Source: Epilithonimonas zeae
GTDB lineage: Bacteria > Bacteroidota > Bacteroidia > Flavobacteriales > Weeksellaceae
Length of the DNA stretch: 64,000 nucleotides
Assembly (NCBI RefSeq): GCF_900141765.1
Contig: NZ_FSRK01000002.1
Coordinates: 62,001 to 126,000 of the forward strand
Direction: 5' to 3'
Under the pieces are notes generated by a model. That model was given only the letters and a program-made list of their open reading frames with translations. It was not told the DNA's origin and ran no database searches. A program made the position numbers and the translations under genes. Shown piece after piece: positions 26,091-33,498 of this stretch (positions within the stretch are counted from its first letter, which is position 1; each line of letters opens with the position of its first letter).

Positions 26091-26967
26091 TCCGCTTGCA
26101 CTTTGGCAGGCTCACGAAGTTGAATCGAAACTACAGAATCTGGGTTTCCAAACCGAGATTGTTCCTATCCTAAGTTCTGGCGACAAAAATCTGGACCAAC
26201 CGCTTTATGCCTTGGCGATCACAGGCGTTTTTACTAAAGATTTGGACATCGCTTTATTGAATGATGAAATTGATATCGCCGTTCATTCTTTGAAAGATGT
26301 TCCAACACAATTGCCGAATAACATTCAGATTTCTGCCGTTTTGGAAAGAGACTTCCCTGAAGATGTTCTAGTTAGAAATAACGATGCCGAACCTTTAGAT
26401 TTGGAAGTTTTGAAAATCGCCACAAGCAGTTTGAGAAGACGTGCTTTTTGGTTAAAACAATTCCCAGAAACCGAATTTACCGACATCCGCGGAAACGTTC
26501 AAACCCGTTTGAAAAAACTGGATGATGGCGTTGCCGATGCGACTTTATTTTCTCTTGCAGGAATCAAAAGAATGAATATTGATGTTCATTACGAGCAAAT
26601 TCCGTTTATGTTGCAAGCGCCTTCACAAGGTGTTGTTGCGATTGCCAGCAAAATCGATAATCCAGAATTGAACGATATTTTAAAATCGATTTCTCACCAG
26701 GAAACTGAAATTTGTGTTAATATAGAAAGAGAGTTTCTGAAAACTCTTGAAGGCGGTTGCACAGCTCCAATTGGCGCAAAAGCTGAGATGGTTGATGGAC
26801 AAATTAGATTCCTTGGAAGACTTTGTTCGCTAGACGGAAAAAACTGCATCGAAACCGACGAAATTTTTGAGTGGAACGATTCTGAAAACTTCGGAAAAAA
26901 AATCGCATTGAAAGTTTTGGAAAACGGCGGGAAAGAATTGATGGAAGAAATTAAAAAAAGTCTGTAA
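26059..26967 (+). CDS. hemC: Hydroxymethylbilane synthase
   Basis: The 302-residue enzyme joins four porphobilinogens. Signatures are KIGTRNSPLALWQAHEVE, the binding loop HSLKDVPTQLPN, ATSSLRRRAFWLK and the cofactor site LEGGCTAPIGA with Cys234 holding the dipyrromethane. The chosen ATG gives the standard N-terminus and overlaps hemA by 32 nt. Confidence 0.96.
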   Translation: MTTIKIGTRNSPLALWQAHEVESKLQNLGFQTEIVPILSSGDKNLDQPLYALAITGVFTKDLDIALLNDEIDIAVHSLKDVPTQLPNNIQISAVLERDFPEDVLVRNNDAEPLDLEVLKIATSSLRRRAFWLKQFPETEFTDIRGNVQTRLKKLDDGVADATLFSLAGIKRMNIDVHYEQIPFMLQAPSQGVVAIASKIDNPELNDILKSISHQETEICVNIEREFLKTLEGGCTAPIGAKAEMVDGQIRFLGRLCSLDGKNCIETDEIFEWNDSENFGKKIALKVLENGGKELMEEIKKSL

Positions 26968-26976
26968 TTGATTTAA

Positions 26977-27082
26977 CGCAAAGGCGAAATTAATATTCAT
27001 CTCAAATATTCAAAGTCGCCAAGTTTGAAAATTTGCAACTTTCTTTTTAATCTCAATTTTAAATATTTTTTGCGCCTTTGCG
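26977..27082. repeat. Separated inverted repeat CGCAAAGGCG / CGCCTTTGCG
   Basis: CGCAAAGGCG at 26977-26986 and its exact complement at 27073-27082 enclose about 86 AT-rich bases between hemC and hemD. The right arm ends 11 nt before the hemD start. Similar CGCAAAGGCG or CTTTGTGCCTT words occur in other intergenic gaps here (45440, 50171-50223), so it looks like a small dispersed element. Confidence 0.6.
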
Positions 27083-27093
27083 ATGAGAACAAA

Positions 27094-27774
27094 ATGAAAA
27101 TCCTTTTTACAAAATCACTGGACATAGAAAAGGTTTCTGAGAAATTAGGAACAGGTTTTTCGATCGATTTTGTTGATGTCATTAAGACGGAGTTTATAAA
27201 AACTAAATCTTTCGGGTTAAAAAACAATTCCTTAATTTTCACGAGTGTGAATGGCGTAAAAGCTTTTTTTGAAAATGGATTTTCTGCCAACGAAAATTTT
27301 GCGGAACCGAAAAATTACAATAAAATTTATGTGGTAGGTTCGCAGACGAAAAAGGAACTGAGAAAACATAATTTTGGGACTTTTAAACTTTGTAGGAATG
27401 CCCACGAACTTTCGCAGTTTATTGTTGAGAACTCAGCGAACGAAAAGTTTTTGCATTTCTGCGGAAATATTGCACTTGATATCTTGGATGAGAAATTGCC
27501 ATTGCAAAATATTTCCTACAAAAAAATCCCTGTTTATAAGACAAAACTACTCTATCCGAAAATCGATGAGAAATATCAGGTGATAGTTTTTTTCAGTCCG
27601 AGTGGAGTTCGTAGTTTTGCTAAGTTTAATAATTTTGACGATGTCAGGATTTTTTCGATTGGAAAAACAACAACTTCGGAAATTGAAAAACTAACTGATA
27701 ATAAAATAATTACAAGCTCGAAAAATACTTTAGCGGATTTGTTGAATTTGATTAAAAGTGAAGCTAATTTTTAG
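27094..27774 (+). CDS. hemD: Uroporphyrinogen-III synthase
   Basis: The 226-residue protein fits HemD by position (between hemC and hemE) and by weak family pattern: MKILFTKSLDIEKVSEKLG at the start, LIFTSVNGVKAFFENGF, VYKTKLLYPKIDEKYQVIVFFSPSGVRSF split across the second domain, and FSIGKTTTSEIEK near the end. HemD is poorly conserved, so neighbourhood matters. I chose the ATG at 27094 because it yields the standard N-terminus; an ATG at 27025 would add 23 residues encoded inside an intergenic repeat. The enzyme closes the linear tetrapyrrole with D-ring inversion. Confidence 0.88.
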   Translation: MKILFTKSLDIEKVSEKLGTGFSIDFVDVIKTEFIKTKSFGLKNNSLIFTSVNGVKAFFENGFSANENFAEPKNYNKIYVVGSQTKKELRKHNFGTFKLCRNAHELSQFIVENSANEKFLHFCGNIALDILDEKLPLQNISYKKIPVYKTKLLYPKIDEKYQVIVFFSPSGVRSFAKFNNFDDVRIFSIGKTTTSEIEKLTDNKIITSSKNTLADLLNLIKSEANF

Positions 27775-27891
27775 CTCGCAGATTATTCAGATTTAGCAAA
27801 TTTTTAAGTTGTCGCATTTTTTGCAATATCTCAAATTAATGAAAATTGAAACGTTGCAAAATGCAGTAGTTGAAAATATTTGAAAATAAAA

Positions 27892-28917
27892 ATGATTAAA
27901 AACGACCTATATTTAAAAGCACTTCGCGGGGAAACCGTAGAAAGACCGCCAGTTTGGATGATGAGACAAGCCGGAAGATACCTGCCGGAATTCATCGCTT
28001 TGCGCGACAAATACGACTTTTTTACAAGATGTCAAACGCCGGAATTGGCTTCGGAAATCACGGTGCAGCCGATTAGAAGATTTCCTTTGGACGCGGCGAT
28101 TTTGTTCTCCGATATTTTGGTGGTTCCGCAAGCAATGGGAATCGATTTCAAAATGAAAGAATCAGTTGGCCCTTGGCTGGATGAACCTATCAGAACCGCT
28201 CAACAAGTTGACAACGTCATTGTTCCTGATGTGAATGATACTTTGGGTTACGTTTTTGATGCGATAGAATTGACTTTGGAAAAACTGGACAATGAGATTC
28301 CTTTGATTGGATTTGCGGGTTCGCCTTGGACGATTTTCTGTTATTGCATCGAAGGTAGAGGTTCTAAGGATTTCAATATTGCGAAATCGTTTTGTTTTCT
28401 ACAGCCGGAAGCAGCGCACAAATTACTACAAAAAATTACTGATACAACAATTGCTTACTTAAAAAGAAAAGTTGAAAAAGGTGTTTCTGCTGTTCAAGTT
28501 TTCGATTCTTGGGGCGGAATGCTTTCACCGGCTGATTATCAGGAATTTTCTTGGCAGTATATTAATCAGATTGTTGAAGCGCTTGCACCATTGACGCACG
28601 TTGTGGTTTTCGGAAAAGGTTGTTGGTTTGCATTAGACGAAATGACAAAATCTAAAGCTTCTGCAGTTGGGGTGGACTGGACAATTACGCCGGAATTAGC
28701 CAGACAATTCACGAATAATGCCGTGACTTTGCAAGGGAATTTTGATCCTTCAAGATTGCATTCTAAGCCGGAAACGATTAGAAAAATGGTTCACGAAATG
28801 ATTAACCGTTTTGGGAAAGACAAATATATCGTCAACCTCGGACACGGGATTTTACCCAATATTCCAGTAGAAAACGCCGAAGCTTTTATCAAAGCCGTGG
28901 TGGAATGGAAAGCATAA
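27892..28917 (+). CDS. hemE: Uroporphyrinogen decarboxylase
   Basis: The enzyme (341 residues from the ATG at 27892; an alternative ATG at 27880 adds four) removes four carboxyl groups from uroporphyrinogen III. It carries the signature [16 protein letters not shown] with its arginine, [12 protein letters not shown] with the key Asp, [16 protein letters not shown] and [14 protein letters not shown] at the end. It follows hemD with a gap of about 115 nt. A strong terminator follows. Confidence 0.96.
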   Translation: MIKNDLYLKALRGETVERPPVWMMRQAGRYLPEFIALRDKYDFFTRCQTPELASEITVQPIRRFPLDAAILFSDILVVPQAMGIDFKMKESVGPWLDEPIRTAQQVDNVIVPDVNDTLGYVFDAIELTLEKLDNEIPLIGFAGSPWTIFCYCIEGRGSKDFNIAKSFCFLQPEAAHKLLQKITDTTIAYLKRKVEKGVSAVQVFDSWGGMLSPADYQEFSWQYINQIVEALAPLTHVVVFGKGCWFALDEMTKSKASAVGVDWTITPELARQFTNNAVTLQGNFDPSRLHSKPETIRKMVHEMINRFGKDKYIVNLGHGILPNIPVENAEAFIKAVVEWKA

Positions 28918-28924
28918 ACAATTT

Positions 28925-28955
28925 AAAAAGGAGCAAAATAATTTGCTCCTTTTTT
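28925..28955 (+). terminator. Terminator after hemE
   Basis: AAAAAGGAGCAAA and TTTGCTCCTTTTTT form a long perfect stem around ATAA, with a T tract. It lies between convergent hemE and the small secreted-protein gene. Confidence 0.9.
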
Positions 28956-29244
28956 ATTCTAATTGTCCGGGCGCCGGTTGTGCTTGCGGTTTTGTTGTTT
29001 CGTCTGTAACACCATCTCTGCGTGGGATTGCTGGTTGAGCCACTTTTTCATCTGCCTCTTTTTGTCTTTGCTCAATATTTGCGGTGTCTACCATTTTTGG
29101 AGTGTTACTTTTTTGAGTAGACTTTGTTGATTTGAGCACGGTCGTCTTTGTGGATGATTTAGTTTCTAATTTTTTTGTTGTCTGAGCGGTAATCAAGACT
29201 GTTCCGAAAGTAAGAAAAGTGGCTGTCATTAATATCTTTTTCAT
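28954..29244 (-). CDS. Small secreted low-complexity protein (paralogue 1)
   Basis: The 96-residue product has a signal peptide (MKKILMTATFLTFGTVLITAQ) followed by a Lys/Thr/Ser-rich stretch, a conserved-looking VDTANIEQRQKEAD and a Pro/Gln-rich end. It shares the exported, low-complexity design and a VDTA-I-x-x-x-Q-K motif with the next gene upstream, so the two are probably duplicated. Function unknown; the mature part looks disordered. Confidence 0.65.
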   Translation of the reverse strand: MKKILMTATFLTFGTVLITAQTTKKLETKSSTKTTVLKSTKSTQKSNTPKMVDTANIEQRQKEADEKVAQPAIPRRDGVTDETTKPQAQPAPGQLE

Positions 29245-29300
29245 AATAATTTATTTTTGTATTAATTACATTAACCCAAATATCAAACCAAATTTTAAAA

Positions 29301-29335
29301 ATAAAAAACCAGAGCAATTATACTCTGGTCATTTT
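29301..29335 (-). terminator. Terminator after the second low-complexity gene
   Basis: On the minus strand ACCAGAG pairs with CTCTGGT across an 8-nt loop and runs into TTTTTTATTTTT. It follows the stop of the gene at 29349-29747. Confidence 0.8.
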
Positions 29336-29348
29336 TAATTTTAAAATC

Positions 29349-29747
29349 CTATCTTGTTGGATTCGGATTTGTTGGACTTGTTGGTTCTAACGGTTGTTGA
29401 GGATTGGTAGAATTGTTTGGATTCGTTGTGTTTGGATTCTGCAAAGTTCCGTTATTTGGTAACGTATTGTTCGGGGTTTGCATTGTTCCATTATCCGGCA
29501 AAGTCTGATTTTGTCTCAGTCTGTCCGGGTTGTTCTGCATTTTTTGTTTGTTATTAATTGTTGCAGTGTCAACAGTCCTGTTCATTCCGTTGGGTTGAAG
29601 GGTTTCAGGAGTTTTCTGATTCATTTTGTCAATCTTTTTCTCCTTGCTCGTTTTATTAGTTCTTGAGGTGTCTTGTGGCGGTGTTACCTGTGCGGTAACG
29701 AACATTGCTCCGAAAATCATCAGACCGCCTGCTATTAACTTTTTCAT
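29349..29747 (-). CDS. Small secreted Asn/Pro/Thr-rich protein (paralogue 2)
   Basis: The 132-residue product has a signal peptide (MKKLIAGGLMIFGAMFVTAQ) and a low-complexity mature region with repeats of the type TLPNNGTLQNPN and TNPNNSTNP. A short VDTATINNKQKMQN block resembles VDTANIEQRQKEAD of the neighbouring gene. It is probably a disordered envelope or secreted protein. The repeat-rich C-terminus is likely to vary in length between strains. Function unknown. Confidence 0.65.
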   Translation of the reverse strand: MKKLIAGGLMIFGAMFVTAQVTPPQDTSRTNKTSKEKKIDKMNQKTPETLQPNGMNRTVDTATINNKQKMQNNPDRLRQNQTLPDNGTMQTPNNTLPNNGTLQNPNTTNPNNSTNPQQPLEPTSPTNPNPTR

Positions 29748-29845
29748 AATACTTTTATTTAGTGTTGATTATCAAGACCAAACATTAAACCAATATTATG
29801 TTAAATTCGGAAATTATAAGATTTTTGGGAAAACTTTAGGATAAG

Positions 29846-30334
29846 CTATTTTTCCAAAACTTGTCTCATTTTCTCCACAAAGACATAAGTTGCAGGACAA
29901 ATTAAGGTATTCTTGATTGTGAGATTATTAATCTGATAAATCTTCTTCCGGTCTGTGTGAGGATATTCTCTACAAGCTTTTGGACGAACATCATAAATTG
30001 AACAAGTGTTGTCATCATTCAGGAAAAAGCAAGGTAAGTTTTGAAGGACTTTATCATTGTCTTCATCTACTCTCAGAAATTTCGACTCAAAATCGGCTTG
30101 TTTCATCCGCAGATGTTTGGAAATTCTCTCAATATCTTTCTCTGTGTAAAGCGGACCGGTTGTTTTACAACAATTCGCACAGCTGAGACAATCGATTTCT
30201 TCAAATGTTTCTTCGTGCTTTTCCAAAACCAAATAGTCCAGATTTTTTGGTGGTTTCTTTTTGAGTCCATCCAGAAATTTTCTGTGTTCTTTTTGTTTGA
30301 GTTGAGCTTGCTGTTTATAGAAATCGAGGTTCAT
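29846..30334 (-). CDS. YkgJ family cysteine cluster protein
   Basis: The 162-residue protein contains the zinc- or iron-binding cysteine pattern of this family: CLSCANCCKTTGPLY (about residues 49-63), then CFFLNDDNTCSIYDVRPKAC around 100-120 and a late Cys in LICPATY. The biochemical role of the family is not firmly known. It lies 2 nt after the Kir-type channel gene (upstream on the minus strand), so the two are likely cotranscribed; why is unclear. Confidence 0.88.
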   Translation of the reverse strand: MNLDFYKQQAQLKQKEHRKFLDGLKKKPPKNLDYLVLEKHEETFEEIDCLSCANCCKTTGPLYTEKDIERISKHLRMKQADFESKFLRVDEDNDKVLQNLPCFFLNDDNTCSIYDVRPKACREYPHTDRKKIYQINNLTIKNTLICPATYVFVEKMRQVLEK

Positions 30335-30336
30335 AA

Positions 30337-31290
30337 TTAAGAAATGTTTGGTAATGGTGCAGGAAAATTACTATTAATCAAATCCAAATTAAGGACGGTA
30401 AATCTATTGGTTTCATCTGGCGCATACATTTTTTCGAACTTGGCTCCGTAAATAATTTCGTCTGAGGTGTAACTCGTTCTCTGAACCACATCGCTGGAAA
30501 ATATACTATCAAAAGCCTTCACGTGAACGATAATTTCTATATCCGTATTTTTCAGATCATCCGCATTTAATCCATAAAACGGAGATTCTTCATCTATATA
30601 ATGTACGATGGTCCAATTCAGAATCAAAGATGTGATTTTTGTGACTTCGAGTTTAAGATTGTAGAATGAACTTTTAGTCTGTCCATTTTCTGTGACTTCG
30701 AAGGAAGTTAAAACCGTAATACTAGCATCCGTAAGCGAAGTATTTTTGAATGGCGCCATCCGGAACATCAATCCCGTTTTGTCTTTGTGAGGTGATATCA
30801 GGGCGACATCACTAAATTGCAAAAAAGCTCTTGGACGCGAAAAACGGCCGTAAAAAAGACCCGTCGCAATGGCAAATGCCAACAATCCCAAGAAAGCTTC
30901 AAAGGTCGCCACCAAACTAGCCAGAAAACCGACCGGTGCAATCCGTCCGTACCCAACCGTGGTAAAGGTTTGGGAACTGAAAAAGAACACATCCGTAAAC
31001 TCGTTTTGGAAATTGCTTTTGTCAATACCAGTCAGGTGTTCGATCCCAATTGAATAATAAATAAGTGCAAAGATAAAATTGACAACAATATAGCTCCCGA
31101 TCAACAATCCAATAAACTGCCATCTTTTCAGGTTCAGCATCGTATGATACCAGCTGTAACGATTCAGGATATTGATGCCTTTCTTCTTGATATTCGGATA
31201 ACCGTCTTTGTTGATAAATCTGCCTGAAAAATTATCCCCAAAACCAGTGTCTTTGGTTGAATTTAATCTGGAAAAACTGAATTTTGACAT
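30337..31290 (-). CDS. Inward-rectifier type (KirBac-like) potassium channel
   Basis: The 317-residue protein has an N-terminal slide helix, two membrane helices (about 56-82 and 123-146) and between them a pore loop with the potassium filter TVGYG (111-115). The C-terminal half is the immunoglobulin-like cytoplasmic domain of Kir channels (ALISPHKDKTGLMFRMAPFK is a typical start). It should conduct K+ across the inner membrane. The order filter-helix-cytoplasmic domain is complete and no key residue is missing. Confidence 0.92.
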   Translation of the reverse strand: MSKFSFSRLNSTKDTGFGDNFSGRFINKDGYPNIKKKGINILNRYSWYHTMLNLKRWQFIGLLIGSYIVVNFIFALIYYSIGIEHLTGIDKSNFQNEFTDVFFFSSQTFTTVGYGRIAPVGFLASLVATFEAFLGLLAFAIATGLFYGRFSRPRAFLQFSDVALISPHKDKTGLMFRMAPFKNTSLTDASITVLTSFEVTENGQTKSSFYNLKLEVTKITSLILNWTIVHYIDEESPFYGLNADDLKNTDIEIIVHVKAFDSIFSSDVVQRTSYTSDEIIYGAKFEKMYAPDETNRFTVLNLDLINSNFPAPLPNIS

Positions 31291-31330
31291 AATTGCAAAA
31301 TTACATTTTAATTTGTTTTAATTTTGAAAA

Positions 31331-31708
31331 ATGAAAGATATTCAGACACGCGCCGATGTAGAATTTTTGGTCAACAAATTCTATGACCAAGTTATAAAAG
31401 ATGATTTAATCGGATTTTTTTTCACAGATATCGCAAAAATTGACCTCAGCAAACATCTTCCGAAAATGTATAATTTCTGGGAAAGTATTCTTTTAGGAAA
31501 TCCTGTTTATGAAGGTCATCCAATGGCGAAACACTTTCCAATCAATGAAGTTTCGGCTTTGGAAGAAAAACATTTTAATCGTTGGTTACAGATTTGGGAG
31601 AAAACGGTTCACGATAATTTTGAAGGCGAAAATGTTGAAAACGCCATCGCAAGAGCTCTGAATATCGCCAGAATTATGAGTTTCAAAATGTCGAATGCTA
31701 GGAATTAA
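31331..31708 (+). CDS. Group III truncated haemoglobin
   Basis: The 125-residue protein matches group III truncated globins: DVEFLVNKFYDQVIKDDLIG at the start, HLPKMYNFWESILLGN, then EKHFNRWLQIWEKTV with the probable proximal His (about residue 78). It binds haem and small ligands such as oxygen or nitric oxide; the physiological role of group III members is still open. A TAATTTTG box lies only 4 nt before the start, so if used the mRNA would be nearly leaderless. It is divergent from the K+ channel gene. Confidence 0.9.
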   Translation: MKDIQTRADVEFLVNKFYDQVIKDDLIGFFFTDIAKIDLSKHLPKMYNFWESILLGNPVYEGHPMAKHFPINEVSALEEKHFNRWLQIWEKTVHDNFEGENVENAIARALNIARIMSFKMSNARN

Positions 31709-31818
31709 TATTTTAAATGCAAAGCCCGCAAAGTTTTTTTGACTACTCTATGTTTTTTAAGATTCACAAAGGCGTAAAACTTATCAAAGAAAACACACTT
31801 CTAAACGTTGAATCACAC

Positions 31819-31924
31819 GCAGCCCGACTTGAGCGGAAATCCTTTTTTGCGTGTACAAAAGTTATATTGAACCTGAAATTGTCTGCAAAAAAGATTGGGA
31901 GCGGAAGGCGGATTAAGCTGCCCC
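31819..31924 (+). repeat. GC-rich intergenic element (copy E)
   Basis: This copy starts GCAGCCCGACTTGAGCGG, identical to copy B over the first 32 bases, and ends with GGGAGCGGAAGGCGGATTAA then GCTGCCCC. TTTTTTGC and GCAAAAAA form an inner inverted pair. It sits between the globin gene and the convergent DUF6122-like gene. The small frame 31717-31929 lies inside it and is not considered a gene. Confidence 0.75.
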
Positions 31925-31931
31925 AATAATT

Positions 31932-32276
31932 CTAAAAATTCAGATGATGTAGCTGGCAATCTATCCAATCCGTTAACATATGAAAGAGCAAACCAACGCT
32001 AATCATTCTTGGAACGCCTCTAAAAAACAACAACAGAAAATAGACGCCCATCGCCCAATAGGTGTGAAACGGATGAAAATTGATACTGCATCTGTCCGGT
32101 GCAAAAATCGGTGTGCTGAGCAAATGGTCAGCATCTACGAGCATTGTCCCAAGCATTATGAAATAAGCTTTTTTCCAGTCTTTCCTAAAAAAGATGTAAG
32201 CCAACACAATGGGAAAACCAAAATGCATAAAATAATGGATGATTGTTTTTAATGATAAAATTTCTGAAACATTCAT
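31932..32276 (-). CDS. DUF6122-like small membrane protein
   Basis: The 114-residue protein has about four membrane helices and a striking set of His, Asp and Cys residues at helix ends: TIIHYFMHFG, VDADHLLSTP, DRCSINFHPFHTYW and FHMLTDWIDC. This resembles DUF6122 and, more distantly, membrane-bound metal-dependent hydrolases of the YdjM type, with metal ligands at the membrane face. The assignment to DUF6122 is from memory. It is the last gene of a four-gene operon, one base after the previous stop. Confidence 0.7.
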   Translation of the reverse strand: MNVSEILSLKTIIHYFMHFGFPIVLAYIFFRKDWKKAYFIMLGTMLVDADHLLSTPIFAPDRCSINFHPFHTYWAMGVYFLLLFFRGVPRMISVGLLFHMLTDWIDCQLHHLNF

Positions 32277-32277
32277 C

Positions 32278-33498
32278 TTATTGGCTTAATATAAATGGTA
32301 ATTTATCTTTTTTTAATTGCAGTTTCAGGTAATAATAATCTCCCTTGTTGCCATAATAAAGGTAATTTACTTTTGAAATCGATTTTTTGTCGGAGGGCGA
32401 AAGTACTTTTAGTAAATCAACGAATAATAAATTATTTTTAAGCAATATAAAACTGCCTGATGGCGATTCTCCAAAATTTATATTTTTCCGAGTGGATTGA
32501 ATCGAAATCTCAAAGGAATTTTTCTTGATTACATTGGGTTGAAATGGAATTGCTGTGAATTGATTTTCTGCATTAATCCATTTCTTATCTTGAAAATAAG
32601 ACCAAAGTTTCTCAACATCCGAACTTTGTACATTAATCGTATAATTAGGTTGTACCAACTTCTGATAGCTGACTTTTTCTACCTCGTTGAAATTATCATC
32701 ATAAGCATAACTCACAATCTTGTCATTAACAGATTCTAATTCTGAAATCGCACTAACGGAATTGATGTCAATCGAATCAATCAGATTTTCATTAAATAAT
32801 TTTGAGACGATTTTAGCATTTTTAGAATCTAATTTCAATTTTAGAAACTGTGTTTGCTTTTCCAAATCCGAGATTTGTGATGAGAAAATATCCTGAACGG
32901 TTTTGGTTTTGATTTCGATATTATCGTCATTCAGATAGACCGCAAACTTGTGAATTTTAGATTTTGCAAAATAAGACACGCTCGCAACCGAATTATTAAT
33001 CAACTGGTCAGCGTATAAACCTTTGGTTTTAGACTTAAGAATCAAGTTTGATTTTTCCTCGAACGAAGAATTTGAAAAGCCGATAACACATTTTGAAGCT
33101 TCTATTTTGACAGAAAATCTATCTTTTTTATAAATATTATTTTCTGCTATTTTGAAACCTTTTCCCTTTAAAAATTCAAGAAAATTGTCTTTATTCTTAA
33201 TTTCAAAAATGCTGTACCACTGCGAAAAATTGGTGTTTTCTAAATGAAAAATCTGGATATAATCCGGAATTATCAATCCATTTTTTTTGGAATTCAATCT
33301 AGAACCTTCAAACCAAACAGATGGATGTTTTAGTGACGAGAAAAAATATTGCTCTTTTAATTTTTTAACATCAATCAAAACTACAGCATCTGCATCTTTG
33401 GGAACCAGCTTCAAATCTTTGTCCTTGAGAGACCAGAAAAAATAGCCAACGATTGCCAACACAAAAACAATCAGAATAAAGACCAAGATTTTCTTCAT
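32278..33498 (-). CDS. Membrane-anchored protein of unknown function, related to its upstream neighbour
   Basis: The 406-residue product has one N-terminal helix (residues about 3-22, ILVFILIVFVLAIVGYFFW) and a periplasmic remainder. Its start, LVPKDADAVVLIDVKKLKEQ, and the later SIFEIKNKDNFLEFLKGKGF resemble the beginning of the 677-residue neighbour (VPDNVLFYMEVNGKQLNGKV, AHLILKDSKKFLNFLNTSAK). I infer a shared fold, perhaps of the DUF4836/DUF3352 type. The gene abuts its neighbours with gaps of 0 and 1 nt. No catalytic site is evident. Confidence 0.7.
   Translation of the reverse strand: MKKILVFILIVFVLAIVGYFFWSLKDKDLKLVPKDADAVVLIDVKKLKEQYFFSSLKHPSVWFEGSRLNSKKNGLIIPDYIQIFHLENTNFSQWYSIFEIKNKDNFLEFLKGKGFKIAENNIYKKDRFSVKIEASKCVIGFSNSSFEEKSNLILKSKTKGLYADQLINNSVASVSYFAKSKIHKFAVYLNDDNIEIKTKTVQDIFSSQISDLEKQTQFLKLKLDSKNAKIVSKLFNENLIDSIDINSVSAISELESVNDKIVSYAYDDNFNEVEKVSYQKLVQPNYTINVQSSDVEKLWSYFQDKKWINAENQFTAIPFQPNVIKKNSFEISIQSTRKNINFGESPSGSFILLKNNLLFVDLLKVLSPSDKKSISKVNYLYYGNKGDYYYLKLQLKKDKLPFILSQ

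Noticed and set aside
27025-27093. Upstream start for hemD adding 23 residues
   Set aside because: The added part lies in the intergenic repeat and is not HemD-like; the ATG at 27094 gives the standard start.
31717-31929. 70-codon ORF on the plus strand
   Set aside because: It lies within the copy E intergenic element and has no homologous look or ribosome-binding context; it is a product of repeat sequence.
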